From assembly GCA_021777555.1 (NCBI GenBank), contig JAJYDK010000039.1, positions 1 to 36,801 on the forward strand: 36,801 nt of DNA, in the 5' to 3' direction. Under the pieces are notes generated by a model. It ran no database searches, was not told the DNA's origin, and saw only the letters and a program-made list of their open reading frames with translations. The DNA is from Pseudomonadota bacterium. GTDB taxonomy: Bacteria; Pseudomonadota; Gammaproteobacteria; Steroidobacterales; Steroidobacteraceae. Each line of letters begins with the position of its first letter. Position 1 is the first letter of the stretch. Position numbers and translations under genes: made by a program. Shown here one piece after another: positions 15,591-23,958 of the stretch.

Positions 15591-15863
15591 ATGGGTTCAC
15601 GACCCGCGCATTCTAGCCGGCGCAAGCGGCAGCGGTCCCGGCTCAGGCCGACCGGTCCCGATGTCCACGCGATCATGGCGCGGCTCGGACGCGCCCAGGC
15701 GCTCATCACGGTCGCACAGCGCAGCCTCGAGGCCGATGACCGGACGGACGCTTACCCCGAGGCCGTGGTGCTCAAGACCGGTCTCGCCGCGCTCGATGCC
15801 GTCTATGACGAGCTCGACGCGGCCGATCGCCAGCTCCATGGGGTGCAGGGCGAGGCGCGGTGA
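15591..15863 (+). CDS. small hypothetical protein
   Basis: This 90-aa protein has a strongly basic N-terminus (SSRRKRQRSRLRP) followed by an apparently all-helical, acidic part (VHAIMARLGRAQALITVAQ; LDAVYDELDAADRQLHG). No family recognised. It is preceded by a palindromic operator and hairpin, and its stop overlaps the GTG of the next gene, so the two form a coupled pair. Confidence 0.6.
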   Translation: MGSRPAHSSRRKRQRSRLRPTGPDVHAIMARLGRAQALITVAQRSLEADDRTDAYPEAVVLKTGLAALDAVYDELDAADRQLHGVQGEAR

Positions 15864-16144
15864 GTCTTCTGGGCATCCGCGCCACCATCTCCCACACCGG
15901 TCATCTCACGCGCGTCTCTCAGGCGATCGCTTGCCCTGATCGGGCCGGCCCGAAGGATGCCTGGCACCATCTGATCGTCAGGCCCGCGGCCCGGGAAGAC
16001 CGCTGCCCGGCCGACGCGCTGGTCGGGATGCTCTGGTGGAACGAACTCACCCGAGCGGAGCGTGCCTACTGGCTGGATGTGGTCGGGACCGCGGTCCCGG
16101 CCGATGGGTGGCGAGCCTTCCAGGCCGGGAGGCGACCGCCGTAA
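15860..16144 (+). CDS. small hypothetical protein
   Basis: This 94-aa protein starts at a GTG that overlaps the stop of the preceding gene (GTGA). It contains the segment WWNELTRAERAYWLDVVGTAVPADGW, which looks like a conserved helical motif of accessory proteins in conjugative elements. No function assigned. Support comes from the coupled start and proteobacterial codon use. Confidence 0.6.
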   Translation: MSLLGIRATISHTGHLTRVSQAIACPDRAGPKDAWHHLIVRPAAREDRCPADALVGMLWWNELTRAERAYWLDVVGTAVPADGWRAFQAGRRPP

Positions 16145-16289
16145 TCGTCACGCGACCGCGCACGAGATGGGGTCTCCATGGGCGGACGTGTCGTCTCCAT
16201 CGATCCTTGCAAGCCTGCGGGCGCCTGGACCGCCGCGGCTCTGCCCGGCAGGCGGGCCGCACGGTCTCGCTCTCAGCCGCAGCCTTCCC

Positions 16290-16667
16290 TCATTCCTGCT
16301 CGGAGAACCCACCTCGGGTGGTGCGCTGATCGGCCGTGATCAGCCCCATGCGCTGCAGCCGAGCCTCGATCGCACGCAGGGTGCGCCCGTGCCGGGCCGC
16401 AATGGCCTCCGGGGGCTCTTTCGCCGCGAACTCCGTGCGCAACTGCTCCTCTTCCTTGATCGTCCAGTCCCGGCCGACATTCTCGGGGAGTAGCGCCCGG
16501 CGCCTCGTACGCGCATCTACGGCGTCGATCGCACCGACGCCCGCGAGTAAGGCGCGCAGGACATCGGAGCTATGGACGACACAGTCGGACGGGAGCTGCT
16601 CTCCGGAGCATGGATTGCGCCCTTCGATCAGGGACATGAGAATCGTCCTGGCCTCAGTGTGTTGCAT
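16290..16667 (-). CDS. HTH/SANT-like accessory protein of the conjugative element
   Basis: This 125-aa protein's C-terminal half has the pattern WTIKEEEQLRTEFAAKEPPEAIAARHGRTLRAIEARLQRMGLI, typical of a Myb/SANT-like or helix-turn-helix DNA-binding module. The N-terminal half (ARTILMSLIEGRNPCSGEQLP, VLRALLAGV) resembles accessory proteins I associate with this class of element. The start is ATG 16667. DNA binding is inferred; target unknown. Confidence 0.72.
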   Translation of the reverse strand: MQHTEARTILMSLIEGRNPCSGEQLPSDCVVHSSDVLRALLAGVGAIDAVDARTRRRALLPENVGRDWTIKEEEQLRTEFAAKEPPEAIAARHGRTLRAIEARLQRMGLITADQRTTRGGFSEQE

Positions 16668-16709
16668 GACAGGTCACCGAACAGTTGATTGACGCGTGGA
16701 ATGCGGTCA

Positions 16710-17012
16710 TCAGGACAGACGAAGAAAAGCCAAATCGAATGCGCTGTATGCCGTCTGAAGCAGGGTTAGCGCATATCGAAGAGCCACTTCCTCATCGCCC
16801 AGTCCCGCGTGTTCCTTGGCTGCCAGTGCGTGGTGAACGACCGTCACCACCGAGATGGCATCCGAAAGGTCGCCGAGTAGGACCATGATATCCGGAGCCG
16901 CGGAGTCCGACGGCGATCGCGCCGTCGCATTCTTCGTCGGCTTGCGACGCCGGGTCCCATGCCCGGGACTTGCCCGAGCGAGACTCCTGCGAGCCGGCAT
17001 TTGAGCAGCCAT
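16710..17012 (-). CDS. small hypothetical protein divergent from the XRE regulator
   Basis: This 100-aa protein has a basic, low-complexity N-terminal 40 residues followed by an apparently helical domain (MVLLGDLSDAISVVTVVHHALAAKEHAG; ALRYALTLLQTAYSAFDLAFLRLS). ATG 17012 has GGGAAG six bases upstream. It reads away from the XRE gene, across an operator region with four TGATAC/GTATCA half sites, so the two are probably co-regulated. Function unknown. Confidence 0.55.
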   Translation of the reverse strand: MAAQMPARRSLARASPGHGTRRRKPTKNATARSPSDSAAPDIMVLLGDLSDAISVVTVVHHALAAKEHAGLGDEEVALRYALTLLQTAYSAFDLAFLRLS

Positions 17013-17048
17013 AGGCACTTCCCGATGGTTTCGTGCGCTACGAAATAT

Positions 17049-17101
17049 GTATCACTGAGCATGTTATACTGATACTGTTTTCGTATCAATAGGGGTGATA
17101 C
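17049..17101. promoter_or_regulatory. operator region with four GTATCA/TGATAC half sites
   Basis: Two inverted pairs are visible: GTATCA (17049) with TGATAC (17070), and GTATCA (17083) with TGATAC (17096). TATACT (17065-17070) is a candidate -10 box inside the array. The position between divergent genes, one encoding an XRE repressor, suggests autoregulation. Confidence 0.6.
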
Positions 17102-17138
17102 GGTATTAGGAGCACCTCCATCACTGACCGGGGGTGCC

Positions 17139-17366
17139 ATGAAGTATCCGACTCGCCAGAGGGCCATCGTCGCTGCGCTGCGCAAAGCTCGGGAAGCGGC
17201 GGGGCTTTCCCAGAGGCAGCTGTCCGAGAAGCTGCGCGAGCCGCCGAACTGGATCCAGCGCATTGAGGCCCTTGAGCGGCGGTTGGATGTCGCGGAGTTC
17301 ATCGCCATCGCGAAGGCGGTTGACGCGGATGCTCTGGAGCTTTTTCGGGAGACACTCCAGGGTTGA
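17139..17366 (+). CDS. XRE-family helix-turn-helix regulator
   Basis: This 75-aa protein is essentially a single Cro/CI-type HTH domain: AALRKAREAAGLSQRQLSEKLREPPNWIQRIEALERRLDVAEFIAIAKAVDAD. The recognition helix includes PPNWIQRIE. It is probably a repressor binding the GTATCA/TGATAC array immediately upstream. A GGGGG stretch lies before ATG 17139 as ribosome binding site. Confidence 0.88.
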   Translation: MKYPTRQRAIVAALRKAREAAGLSQRQLSEKLREPPNWIQRIEALERRLDVAEFIAIAKAVDADALELFRETLQG

Positions 17367-17488
17367 GCGCATGGTGACTGGCAGTTCGTCGCCGTTGCCG
17401 ACATTGACTGACGTGGGGATCCGGCGGTAGCGTGTTTGGGTCATTCGGCACCCTGAACGCGCTGCCCTAACGATTCGAGGAATTCGCC

Positions 17489-17632
17489 GTGACTTGGCAT
17501 CATCTCTTCCTGGCGGCTGCCGTACTGGCGCTCATGTTCCCGGCCTATCGCCGCTTCGTCATCGAAACCGTGCGAAGCGTTCTCACCCCGATCGTCGCGG
17601 TGCTGTTCTTCTTCGCAATGCGCCTGCCCTGA
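17489..17632 (+). CDS. 47-aa small membrane protein
   Basis: A GTG-started ORF encodes a 47-aa hydrophobic peptide with two likely membrane helices: HHLFLAAAVLALMFPAY and VLTPIVAVLFFFAMRLP, joined by a short charged loop (RRFVIETVR). A GAGGAA stretch lies upstream. No family known. The amphipathic design suggests a real small membrane protein and not chance, but evidence is limited. Confidence 0.5.
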   Translation: MTWHHLFLAAAVLALMFPAYRRFVIETVRSVLTPIVAVLFFFAMRLP

Positions 17633-17904
17633 ACCTATCGGCTGAGCGGGTAAAGAGGGGAGATCGCGAGGCCTGTCTCCTGTTGGCTCGTCTTTTCTTG
17701 TGCAGCGCCACCGATCCCAGGGAGTGCGGAAACTCCCGATGAGATCACGATCCGCGCCAGCAAGCTGTCACGCACCGTGAAGATCTAGAGACCGGAGACC
17801 TCTCTCTGCGGTCGGTGACTGCGGTGCTTCGGATCATTGTTTCATGCCCCTTTCGGTTGCGGTCCGGGTCGCGGGCGAGAACCGCAACCGAAAGGAGCTT
17901 TCCG

Positions 17905-18254
17905 ATGAAACTCTTGACCGAAGCACAGCGCCGCGAGCTGCTCGCAAACGGCCAGCGATCCGCGGCCGGCAATCCGATCGATCCTCTCCCGGTTGTCAAG
18001 CTCTTCACGCCCGACGCCGGCGCCACCTGGCTCCTCACGGAGCTCGATCCGGAGGACCCGGAACGAGCCTTCGGCCTCTGCGATCTCGGACTCGGCGACC
18101 CCGAGATCGGGTCCGTGAGCCTCACCTCACCGAGCTCGCGAGCGTCCGCGGACGGCTCGGGCTTCCCGTCGAGCGCGACCTTCACTTTACGGCTGACCGC
18201 CCGCTTTCGGCCTATGCGGCCGAAGCCGCACTTCGCCGGCGCATCGTCACGTAG
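17905..18254 (+). pseudogene. DUF2958 protein broken by a 5-bp tandem duplication
   Basis: The ORF starts at ATG 17905 after AAGGAG and reads a typical DUF2958 N-terminus (MKLLTEAQRRELLANG; VVKLFTPDAGATWLLTELDPEDPERAFGLCDLGLGDPEIGSVSLT). At about 18122-18134 the bases read CCTCACCTCACCGAG. Removing one CTCAC restores TELASVRGRLGLPVERDLHF, TADRPLSAYA and a stop at 18254, the normal end of the family (about 115 aa). So one 5-bp duplication shifts the frame. DUF2958 genes are usual companions of repA and the relaxase in this element type; function unknown. Confidence 0.85.
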
Positions 18255-18285
18255 CCGACGCGCCTTGAGCCGGCGCGGCCAGTCA

Positions 18286-18702
18286 TCATGGGTCGCGCCG
18301 GTCCTCTTTCGTACGGCAACCGCGCCATTTCGGCGTGTCGATTGGCGCACGGGCGATGCAGGGTTCCGCCTGGGGAGCCCTGCGATCATCGACCGTAGGG
18401 CGCTCTTGGCTCAGGCGCCTCACGGCTTCGACGAATGAAACGCCGAGCAGGTGCATTGCGAGGTCGATCGCGTTGCCACCGCCGCGTCGCTCTCGCGTGT
18501 CGAACCACAAGCGTCCCGTCGTCAGGATCTCGAAATCTCCCAGACCCGTGAGGCGCTGCCAGTGGCGGCGTTGTCAACTCTTGCGCGGCACGAACGTCAA
18601 GTTCGACCTCACTTGGATGGAAAGCCGTAGCAAGACCTGTTCGCTCGACATCCGCCTGAGCTCGGCGAGCCTGGATTCATCGAACGACTTGCGGATCGCC
18701 AT
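18286..18702 (-). pseudogene. truncated DUF3991/toprim primase-like gene with internal stop
   Basis: On the minus strand two parts share one frame. The first ends RLSIQVRSNLTFVPRKS at a TGA (18574-18576). Directly after it comes LTGLGDFEILTTGRLWFD and ERRGGGNAIDLAMHLLGVSFVEAVRRLS. The GGGNAIDLAMHL..F.EAV segment is characteristic of the N-terminal zinc-ribbon part of DUF3991/toprim proteins in mobile elements. The rest of that protein, including the toprim domain, is missing. The gene is therefore both interrupted and shortened. Confidence 0.65.
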
Positions 18703-18855
18703 GCTTGAGACGCTCGGACTTGGAGGCGTCGTGGGGGAGGGAGAAATCGCGCAGCGCTCACTTTCTCCCTGCTCAACGCCTTCTGCTGCGCCGAGACTGC
18801 TCGCGACGGGCAACACCGCGCCCGCGAGCGACCCAAAACCTTGGAGGACGATGCA

Positions 18856-19086
18856 ATGGAAAACTCAAGCCCGCCGGCTGGCGACCGCTACCTCACGAAT
18901 TCCGAGGCCGCCGCGGTTTTGAAGCTCTCGCCCCGCACGCTCGAGAAGCTCCGCGTGAACGGCGGCGGACCACGGTTTCGCAAGTTCGGCAGCCGCGTCA
19001 TTTATGCGAGGGAGGACCTCGAGACTTGGGCGAACGCACGGGTATGCGAGAGCACCTCGGACCCTGGGTACGTCGCCCTGCGGTGA
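18856..19086 (+). CDS. AlpA/excisionase-like helix-turn-helix protein
   Basis: This 76-aa protein has a MerR-like winged-helix excisionase (helix_turn_helix_17/AlpA) pattern: YLTNSEAAAVLKLSPRTLEKLRVNGGGPRFRKFGSRVIYAREDLETWANAR. ATG 18856 has GGAGGA seven bases upstream. Such proteins sit directly upstream of repA in Tn4371-like elements and control replication or excision genes. Here the repA gene follows 28 bp downstream. Confidence 0.88.
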   Translation: MENSSPPAGDRYLTNSEAAAVLKLSPRTLEKLRVNGGGPRFRKFGSRVIYAREDLETWANARVCESTSDPGYVALR

Positions 19087-19113
19087 CGAGCGGCCCTCGA
19101 CGGGGCCTTCGCT

Positions 19114-20001
19114 GTGCTCACCGGATCGAATTCGGAATCCCCTCGAGATCGGCTCGAGGCGTTCCGGGCGCTCGCAGCCGATCTCGCTCCTCGGGACCTG
19201 CAGGACCTCATGTCCTATCCGTTCTTTTCCCTCACGAAGACCAAGCGCATCCGGCCGATCGACTATCACGCGGGCGATGTCACGATCCGGGTCGAGGGGA
19301 CCACGGAACATGGTCTTGCGACCATCTGGGACGCGGACGTGCTCATCTGGGCCGCCTCGCAGATCATCGAGGCACGGGATGCCGGGATCGAGACCTCACG
19401 GCTGCTGGTCGCGACTCCCTACGAAATCCTGAACTTCGCCGGCCGGGGAACGAGCGGACGGGATTATCTGAGACTCAAGGCGGCCCTCGACCGGCTTCAG
19501 TCGACGTCCGTCGCCACGTCGATCCGCATGCCGTCGAGCCGCCGTCTGCACCGCTTCTCCTGGCTCAACGAGTGGAAGGAGCGTTCGAGCGGGGAGGGCC
19601 GGCCGGTGGGGCTCGAGCTCGTCGTCCCGGACTGGTTCTACGCGACGGTACTCGACTCGAGCCGTGTCCTCACGCTCGATCGGGCGTACTTCCGGCTCAC
19701 GGGCGGCATTGCGCGCTGGCTCTATCGCCTCGCCCGCAAGCATGCCGGCAAACAGCCGGACGGCTGGCGGTTCGACTTTCGTCATCTTCACGCCCGGTCC
19801 GGGAGCCTCGCGCGGTACGCCGACTTCGCCGTCGACCTTCGGCGGATCGCCCGCTCGGAATCACTGCTCGGCTACCGAGTCGACATCGAGCGCTCGCGCC
19901 GCGGGGCCGAGATCCTGCACGTTCGGGCGGCGCCCACGCATCGGATCGACCGCACCGTGTCTGAGCTCGCCGCGAGATTCCGGGTTGGGGATAAGCTGTG
20001 A
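19114..20001 (+). CDS. repA: replication initiator protein RepA (RPA family)
   Basis: This 295-aa protein of the plasmid replication initiator RepA family has the recognisable opening LMSYPFFSLTKTKRIRPIDY, then ATIWDADVLIWAASQI, GRDYLRLKAALDRLQSTSVAT, RFSWLNEW, PDWFYATVL and RAYFRLTGGIARWLYRLARKHAG. It is expected to bind iterons and open an origin, allowing autonomous replication of the excised element. GTG 19114 was taken as the start since similarity begins soon after; the ribosome binding site is weak. Three iteron-like repeats begin 8 bp after its stop. The ParA gene that usually follows is absent. Confidence 0.92.
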   Translation: MLTGSNSESPRDRLEAFRALAADLAPRDLQDLMSYPFFSLTKTKRIRPIDYHAGDVTIRVEGTTEHGLATIWDADVLIWAASQIIEARDAGIETSRLLVATPYEILNFAGRGTSGRDYLRLKAALDRLQSTSVATSIRMPSSRRLHRFSWLNEWKERSSGEGRPVGLELVVPDWFYATVLDSSRVLTLDRAYFRLTGGIARWLYRLARKHAGKQPDGWRFDFRHLHARSGSLARYADFAVDLRRIARSESLLGYRVDIERSRRGAEILHVRAAPTHRIDRTVSELAARFRVGDKL

Positions 20002-20008
20002 ATAGACA

Positions 20009-20072
20009 CGTGCTATCAGGCGCACGGGGTATCGTGCTATCAGGCGCACGACTATCGTGCTATCAGGCGCAA
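20009..20072 (+). repeat. three iterons (putative oriV)
   Basis: CGTGCTATCAGGCGCA occurs three times as direct repeats starting at 20009, 20033 and 20056, a period of 23-24 bp or about two helix turns. Copies 2 and 3 are preceded by TAT. They lie immediately after repA, the classic arrangement of a RepA-dependent origin. Confidence 0.85.
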
Positions 20073-20130
20073 GAACGCGCGCAAGTCCTTGGTCTGCCTA
20101 GCGGATTCCGGACCTTAACTCTCATAACTT

Positions 20131-20149
20131 ACAGATCCTTCGGATCTGT
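20131..20149. promoter_or_regulatory. perfect UUCG-capped hairpin near the origin
   Basis: ACAGATCC and GGATCTGT form a perfect 8-bp stem, closing as C(TTCG)G at the tip. It lies between the iterons and traF, flanked by direct repeats of CATAAC. It may be a terminator for repA or part of the origin. Confidence 0.5.
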
Positions 20150-20227
20150 CATAACGGAAGAGGGCCGGTCGAATAACTCCGAGCGGCTGGATTCTGAGCG
20201 ACGGGATCGCGTCCCGGACGGCACGCG

Positions 20228-20875
20228 ATGAATCCGGTGCGCATCCGTCGTGGGCAACCGGACGAGGAAGAGAGCGGCGATCGAAACGCTGGCTGCGCGG
20301 CGACGGATTGCCCGACTTTCATCTCGGCGAGAGCCTCTCGAGCGGCATCTCGAGGAGGGGGCGGCGCATTCCGACACTTTCTCGTGCTGGCTGTGACGCT
20401 GCTTGGCGCATCGATGTGCATCGCCGTGTCGTGGCTTCATCCCCCTGTCCGATTGGTGTACAACGCGAGCCCGAGCGTCGCCCTGGGCTGGTATCTGATG
20501 GTCCCACCGAGTCGCCTGACGGTCGGGATGTTCGTGGTCGCGCATCTTCCGCCAGCGGCTGCCACGCTCGCCGCTGAGCGGGGCTACCTTCCGATCGCCG
20601 TTCCGATCGTCAAACGCATCGCGGCGGATCACGGGGAGCGCATCTGCGAGCATTCTCGGGTCCTCTCCATCGACGGTCTGCCAGTCGCCCGCGCACTCAT
20701 TCAGGACTCGCAGGGGCGTCCCCTTCCCGTATGGTCCGGGTGTCGAACTCTCTCGCGCAGTGAGTATCTGCTGCTGGGAGACGGCGCACCGGATTCGTAC
20801 GACAGCCGCTATTTCGGGCCGGTGACGGCACGTGCCATCCTCGGGCGCGCCATCCCGCTGTGGACATGGCGATGA
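20228..20875 (+). CDS. traF: TraF-type conjugative signal peptidase (S26)
   Basis: This 215-aa protein of the TraF/S26 family processes the conjugative pilin (cyclising the TrbC pilin in RP4). One N-terminal membrane helix (FLVLAVTLLGASMCIAVSWL, about residues 50-69) anchors it with the active site in the periplasm. YNASPSVALGWY contains the catalytic serine, PIVKRIAA the general-base lysine, and the C-terminal YLLLGDGAPDSYDSRYFGPV box is conserved. The N-terminal 45 residues are unusually long and charged; a later start is possible. Its stop overlaps the transglycosylase start. Substrate: the TrbC-like pilin encoded at 31835. Confidence 0.92.
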   Translation: MNPVRIRRGQPDEEESGDRNAGCAATDCPTFISARASRAASRGGGGAFRHFLVLAVTLLGASMCIAVSWLHPPVRLVYNASPSVALGWYLMVPPSRLTVGMFVVAHLPPAAATLAAERGYLPIAVPIVKRIAADHGERICEHSRVLSIDGLPVARALIQDSQGRPLPVWSGCRTLSRSEYLLLGDGAPDSYDSRYFGPVTARAILGRAIPLWTWR

Positions 20876-21552
20876 ATCGAGGGTGGATATTCGCTGGGTG
20901 CATGGTGGCCCTTTTCACCGGCCTCGCGGGTCGCAACGCCTTCGCTGCCGACCGGCCACAGTTGTGCGGGACCGATCCGTGGCAACCGATCGTTCGTGAA
21001 GCCGCGCATCGCTTCGATCTTCCGCGTGCCTGGTTGGACGCGGTAATCCTCGCGGAGAGCGCCGGCTGTCCTACGCTCAACGGCAAGCCCACGGTCTCTG
21101 CGGTGGGCGCGATGGGATTGATGCAGCTGATGCCGGCGACATGGCGAGAGTACCGGGCACGACTCGGACTCGCTGAGGATCCTTACCAGTCCCGCGACAA
21201 CATCCTCGCCGGCGCCGCGTACCTGCATGCGCTCTATCGGCGATATGGATGGAACGGATTTCTCGCGGCATATCAGGCGGGCCCCGGGCGGTATGAGGAA
21301 TTCATGCGCGGCGCACGACCACTCCCGCGGGTGACGATCGAGTACGTCGCGCGCGTCCGGCGGATGATTGAGCGAATTGACGCGGAATCCTCTCCGGACC
21401 GATTACCTACAGCGTCTGCCGCGAGTCCGCTCTTCGTCGTGGTCTCGTCCGACCCGGAGAATGTGGATCGTGCGACACATGGGCATCTCGATGCTCAACT
21501 CTTTGTGCCGCTCTCGCCTGTTCAACGGCCAGCCACGGAGCGGCAGAAATGA
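20872..21552 (+). CDS. VirB1-like lytic transglycosylase
   Basis: This 226-aa secreted protein has a Sec signal peptide (WIFAGCMVALFTGLAGRNAFA) and an SLT domain. The catalytic Glu lies in AVILAESAG, followed by GAMGLMQLMPATW, NILAGAAYLHALYRRYG and FLAAYQAGPGRYE. It cuts peptidoglycan to let the transfer channel assemble. I chose the ATG at 20872, which overlaps the traF stop (ATGA) and puts the signal peptide at the very N-terminus; an in-frame ATG at 20860 is possible. The C-terminal 50 residues are variable. Confidence 0.92.
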   Translation: MNRGWIFAGCMVALFTGLAGRNAFAADRPQLCGTDPWQPIVREAAHRFDLPRAWLDAVILAESAGCPTLNGKPTVSAVGAMGLMQLMPATWREYRARLGLAEDPYQSRDNILAGAAYLHALYRRYGWNGFLAAYQAGPGRYEEFMRGARPLPRVTIEYVARVRRMIERIDAESSPDRLPTASAASPLFVVVSSDPENVDRATHGHLDAQLFVPLSPVQRPATERQK

Positions 21553-21808
21553 CCGTCGGAATGCGTGTTGCCATGCATTCAATGGGCATGACAGGGAGCG
21601 TAGAGGCCGGAAGTGGCACGAGGAAGACGCGGAAGCAAGATAGAAGGTCGCGGCACCGCCGCGCCGCCAAGCCTTTGTCTGCACATCGGTTTGCGCGGCA
21701 CCACGGCGCAGGAGGGGAGTGCCGCGGCTTGCGGCAACCGCCTATGATTCAAGCAGTTCCCGGGTGCCGCCTACGCTGCGGCGCGCTCGGATGCTCCTGG
21801 GGTTCGCC

Positions 21809-23770
21809 ATGAGCCGGGATCGCGAGGGGCGGTTCCGGCCTCGCGTCGGACCGCCGCGAGACCGGGGTAAGGCAACCCGCCCACGACTCATTGCCCGGGT
21901 GATTCGCGCCGCGTCGCGTTCAGGGAAGTCACTGGGGTACCGTGCGGCACGAGCCCGCCCCGGCACTCGGCTCGGGCGAGGGCACGCGGCCGCACAACTC
22001 ACGGGCCGGGCGCTCGGACCTCGGTCGCGGCGGGCAATCGTCAAGTTCCGCATCGTCAGACACGCCGGCATCCACCCTTCGGCTCTCAGGGAGAATCTCG
22101 GCTACATCGAGCGGGAAGTTGTCCAGCCGGATGGTCGTCGCGCTCACCTCGAGGCGGAGGATCGCGAACGGATCGATGCCGAATCCTTCGCCCGCCGGAT
22201 CGAGAATGACCGCCATCACTTCAAGATCATCGTATCGCCCGAGGATGCCACGCAGATCGGGGACCTCAAGGCCTATACGCGTGAGCTGATGGCGCAGGTG
22301 GAACGGGATCTCGGGACGCGGCTCGAGTGGGTGGCGACAGATCACTGGGACACCGACAATCCCCACATCCACATCCTGCTGCGCGGCAAGGACGAGGCCG
22401 GCGAGGATCTCGTTATCGCCGGCAACTACATCGCCCACGGTATGCGCCATCGCGCCGCAGAGCTCGCCACGCGCTGGCTCGGGCCGCGGACGGAACGGGA
22501 GATCCGGGAGAGTTTGACACGGGAGGTCGAACAGGAACGGTGGACGAGTCTGGATCAGGCTCTGCAGCGGAGCGCACAGGACAGTCGCTTGGACTTGGCG
22601 GTTCTTTCCGACGCTGTCCGGGACCGAGAGCATCGGGCGCTCCTGATCGGGCGCTTGCAGCGTCTCGGGGAACTTGGCCTCGCCGAGCGCCTCGCGCCGG
22701 ACCGCTGGCAACTCTCACCCGATTTTGAGCGGCTGCTGCGGGCCATGGGTGAGCGGGGCGACATCATCCGCCGCATGCAGCGCGCGCTCGGGGACAAGCG
22801 CCGCGAACTCGGTGCCTTCGGCAATACGGAGGCTCCCGAGTCCATCACCGGCCGCCTGGCCGCGAAGGGCATCATCGAGCCCGTATACGACCGCGAATAC
22901 CTCATCGTCGACGGTATCGACGGCCGGGCCTACCACATCGCGGCGCACTCTCGAGTCGACCTCCGCGAACTGCCGGTCGGAGCGATCGTCACCGTGACGA
23001 ACGGGCCAAAGCCGCGTCCAGCCGATCGGACGATCGCGGAGCACGCGCGCGATGGTATCTACCGAACCTCCGAGCACCTCGCGGTAGCGCGAGACGATGT
23101 TCGGCCAGGGCACGATCCCGAGGCATTTGTCGAGGCGCATGTGCGGCGACTGGAAGCGTTGCGTCGTGCTTGCATCGTCGAGCGACTGGAGGAGGGCGTC
23201 TGGCGCGTGCCCAAGGACCTGGTCGAACGCGGGCGAGCGTATGACGCCCGGCGCTCCGGAGGCATCCAGGTTGAGGTCAAGTCCTACTTTCCGATCGAGC
23301 GGCAAGCACGGGCAGTCGGGGCGACCTGGTTGGATCGTCTTCTGGTGGATCAACGCGATGACCTGTCGGCGACGGGATTCGGCGCCGAGGTGCGCGCGGC
23401 GCTCGCCGAGCGGGAGGGTTTCCTTGTCCGAGAAGGCTTGGCCCAGCGTCGCAGGCAGCGGATTACTCTCGCACCAAACCTTCTCGCGACGCTGACGGCG
23501 CGCGAACTCGCGAGTGCCGCTGAAAAGATTCAGACCGAGACCGGGCTCGTCTATCACCCGGTCGTCGACGGTGAACCCGTCTCGGGTGTCCTCCGGCGAT
23601 CCGTGGTTCTGGCAGGCGGGCGATCCGCAATGCTGGACGACGGTGTGGGGTTCAGCCTGGTTCCGTGGCGGCCTGTGATCGAAGGACGCGTTGGCCAGGT
23701 CTTAACGGCGGTCACGCGAGGCGACCACATCTCATGGACTCTCTCGCGCCAGCGCGGCATGTCGCGTTAG
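21809..23770 (+). CDS. DUF3363 relaxase/mobilisation nuclease (VirD2-like)
   Basis: This 653-aa relaxase would nick oriT and pilot the strand into the recipient. The N-terminal nuclease part (about residues 70-230) has FKIIVSPEDA and WVATDHWDTDNPHIHILLRG, the metal-binding HxDxxxPHxH motif. YIEREVVQP lies upstream and may carry the nucleophilic tyrosine. The large C-terminal DUF3363 part includes LAAKGIIEPVYDREYLIVDGIDGRAYH and YHPVVDGEPVSGVLRRSV. ATG 21809 (MSRDREGRFRPRVG) matches the usual family start, since such proteins begin with a basic, glycine/arginine-rich stretch. The frame stays open back to 21719. This relaxase type defines the element class. Confidence 0.93.
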   Translation: MSRDREGRFRPRVGPPRDRGKATRPRLIARVIRAASRSGKSLGYRAARARPGTRLGRGHAAAQLTGRALGPRSRRAIVKFRIVRHAGIHPSALRENLGYIEREVVQPDGRRAHLEAEDRERIDAESFARRIENDRHHFKIIVSPEDATQIGDLKAYTRELMAQVERDLGTRLEWVATDHWDTDNPHIHILLRGKDEAGEDLVIAGNYIAHGMRHRAAELATRWLGPRTEREIRESLTREVEQERWTSLDQALQRSAQDSRLDLAVLSDAVRDREHRALLIGRLQRLGELGLAERLAPDRWQLSPDFERLLRAMGERGDIIRRMQRALGDKRRELGAFGNTEAPESITGRLAAKGIIEPVYDREYLIVDGIDGRAYHIAAHSRVDLRELPVGAIVTVTNGPKPRPADRTIAEHARDGIYRTSEHLAVARDDVRPGHDPEAFVEAHVRRLEALRRACIVERLEEGVWRVPKDLVERGRAYDARRSGGIQVEVKSYFPIERQARAVGATWLDRLLVDQRDDLSATGFGAEVRAALAEREGFLVREGLAQRRRQRITLAPNLLATLTARELASAAEKIQTETGLVYHPVVDGEPVSGVLRRSVVLAGGRSAMLDDGVGFSLVPWRPVIEGRVGQVLTAVTRGDHISWTLSRQRGMSR

Positions 23771-23958
23771 CGTTGTGCATTCTCGTCAGCCCACACGGCG
23801 GCAAGGCGCGAACTTCTGTGCCGAAGGACGACCTGCCGGAGAAGCTCGCACAGGATATGGCATAGGCCGCAAACGACACTATTGCGGACCTCCGAGCGCG
23901 GCTCGCAAGCAGAGTTGTCCATCGGTAAAGGCACTGGTCTTCCTGCGGAGGTGTCTCC

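Noticed and set aside
18705-19964. 419-aa plus-strand ORF overlapping the HTH and repA genes
   Set aside because: Low-complexity Arg/Ser/Pro translation; the other frames hold clear HTH and RepA proteins.
21549-21812. 87-aa ORF between transglycosylase and relaxase
   Set aside because: It starts in an ATGA overlap, but its content is His/Arg/Gly-rich with no conserved pattern and it runs into the relaxase start; insufficient support.
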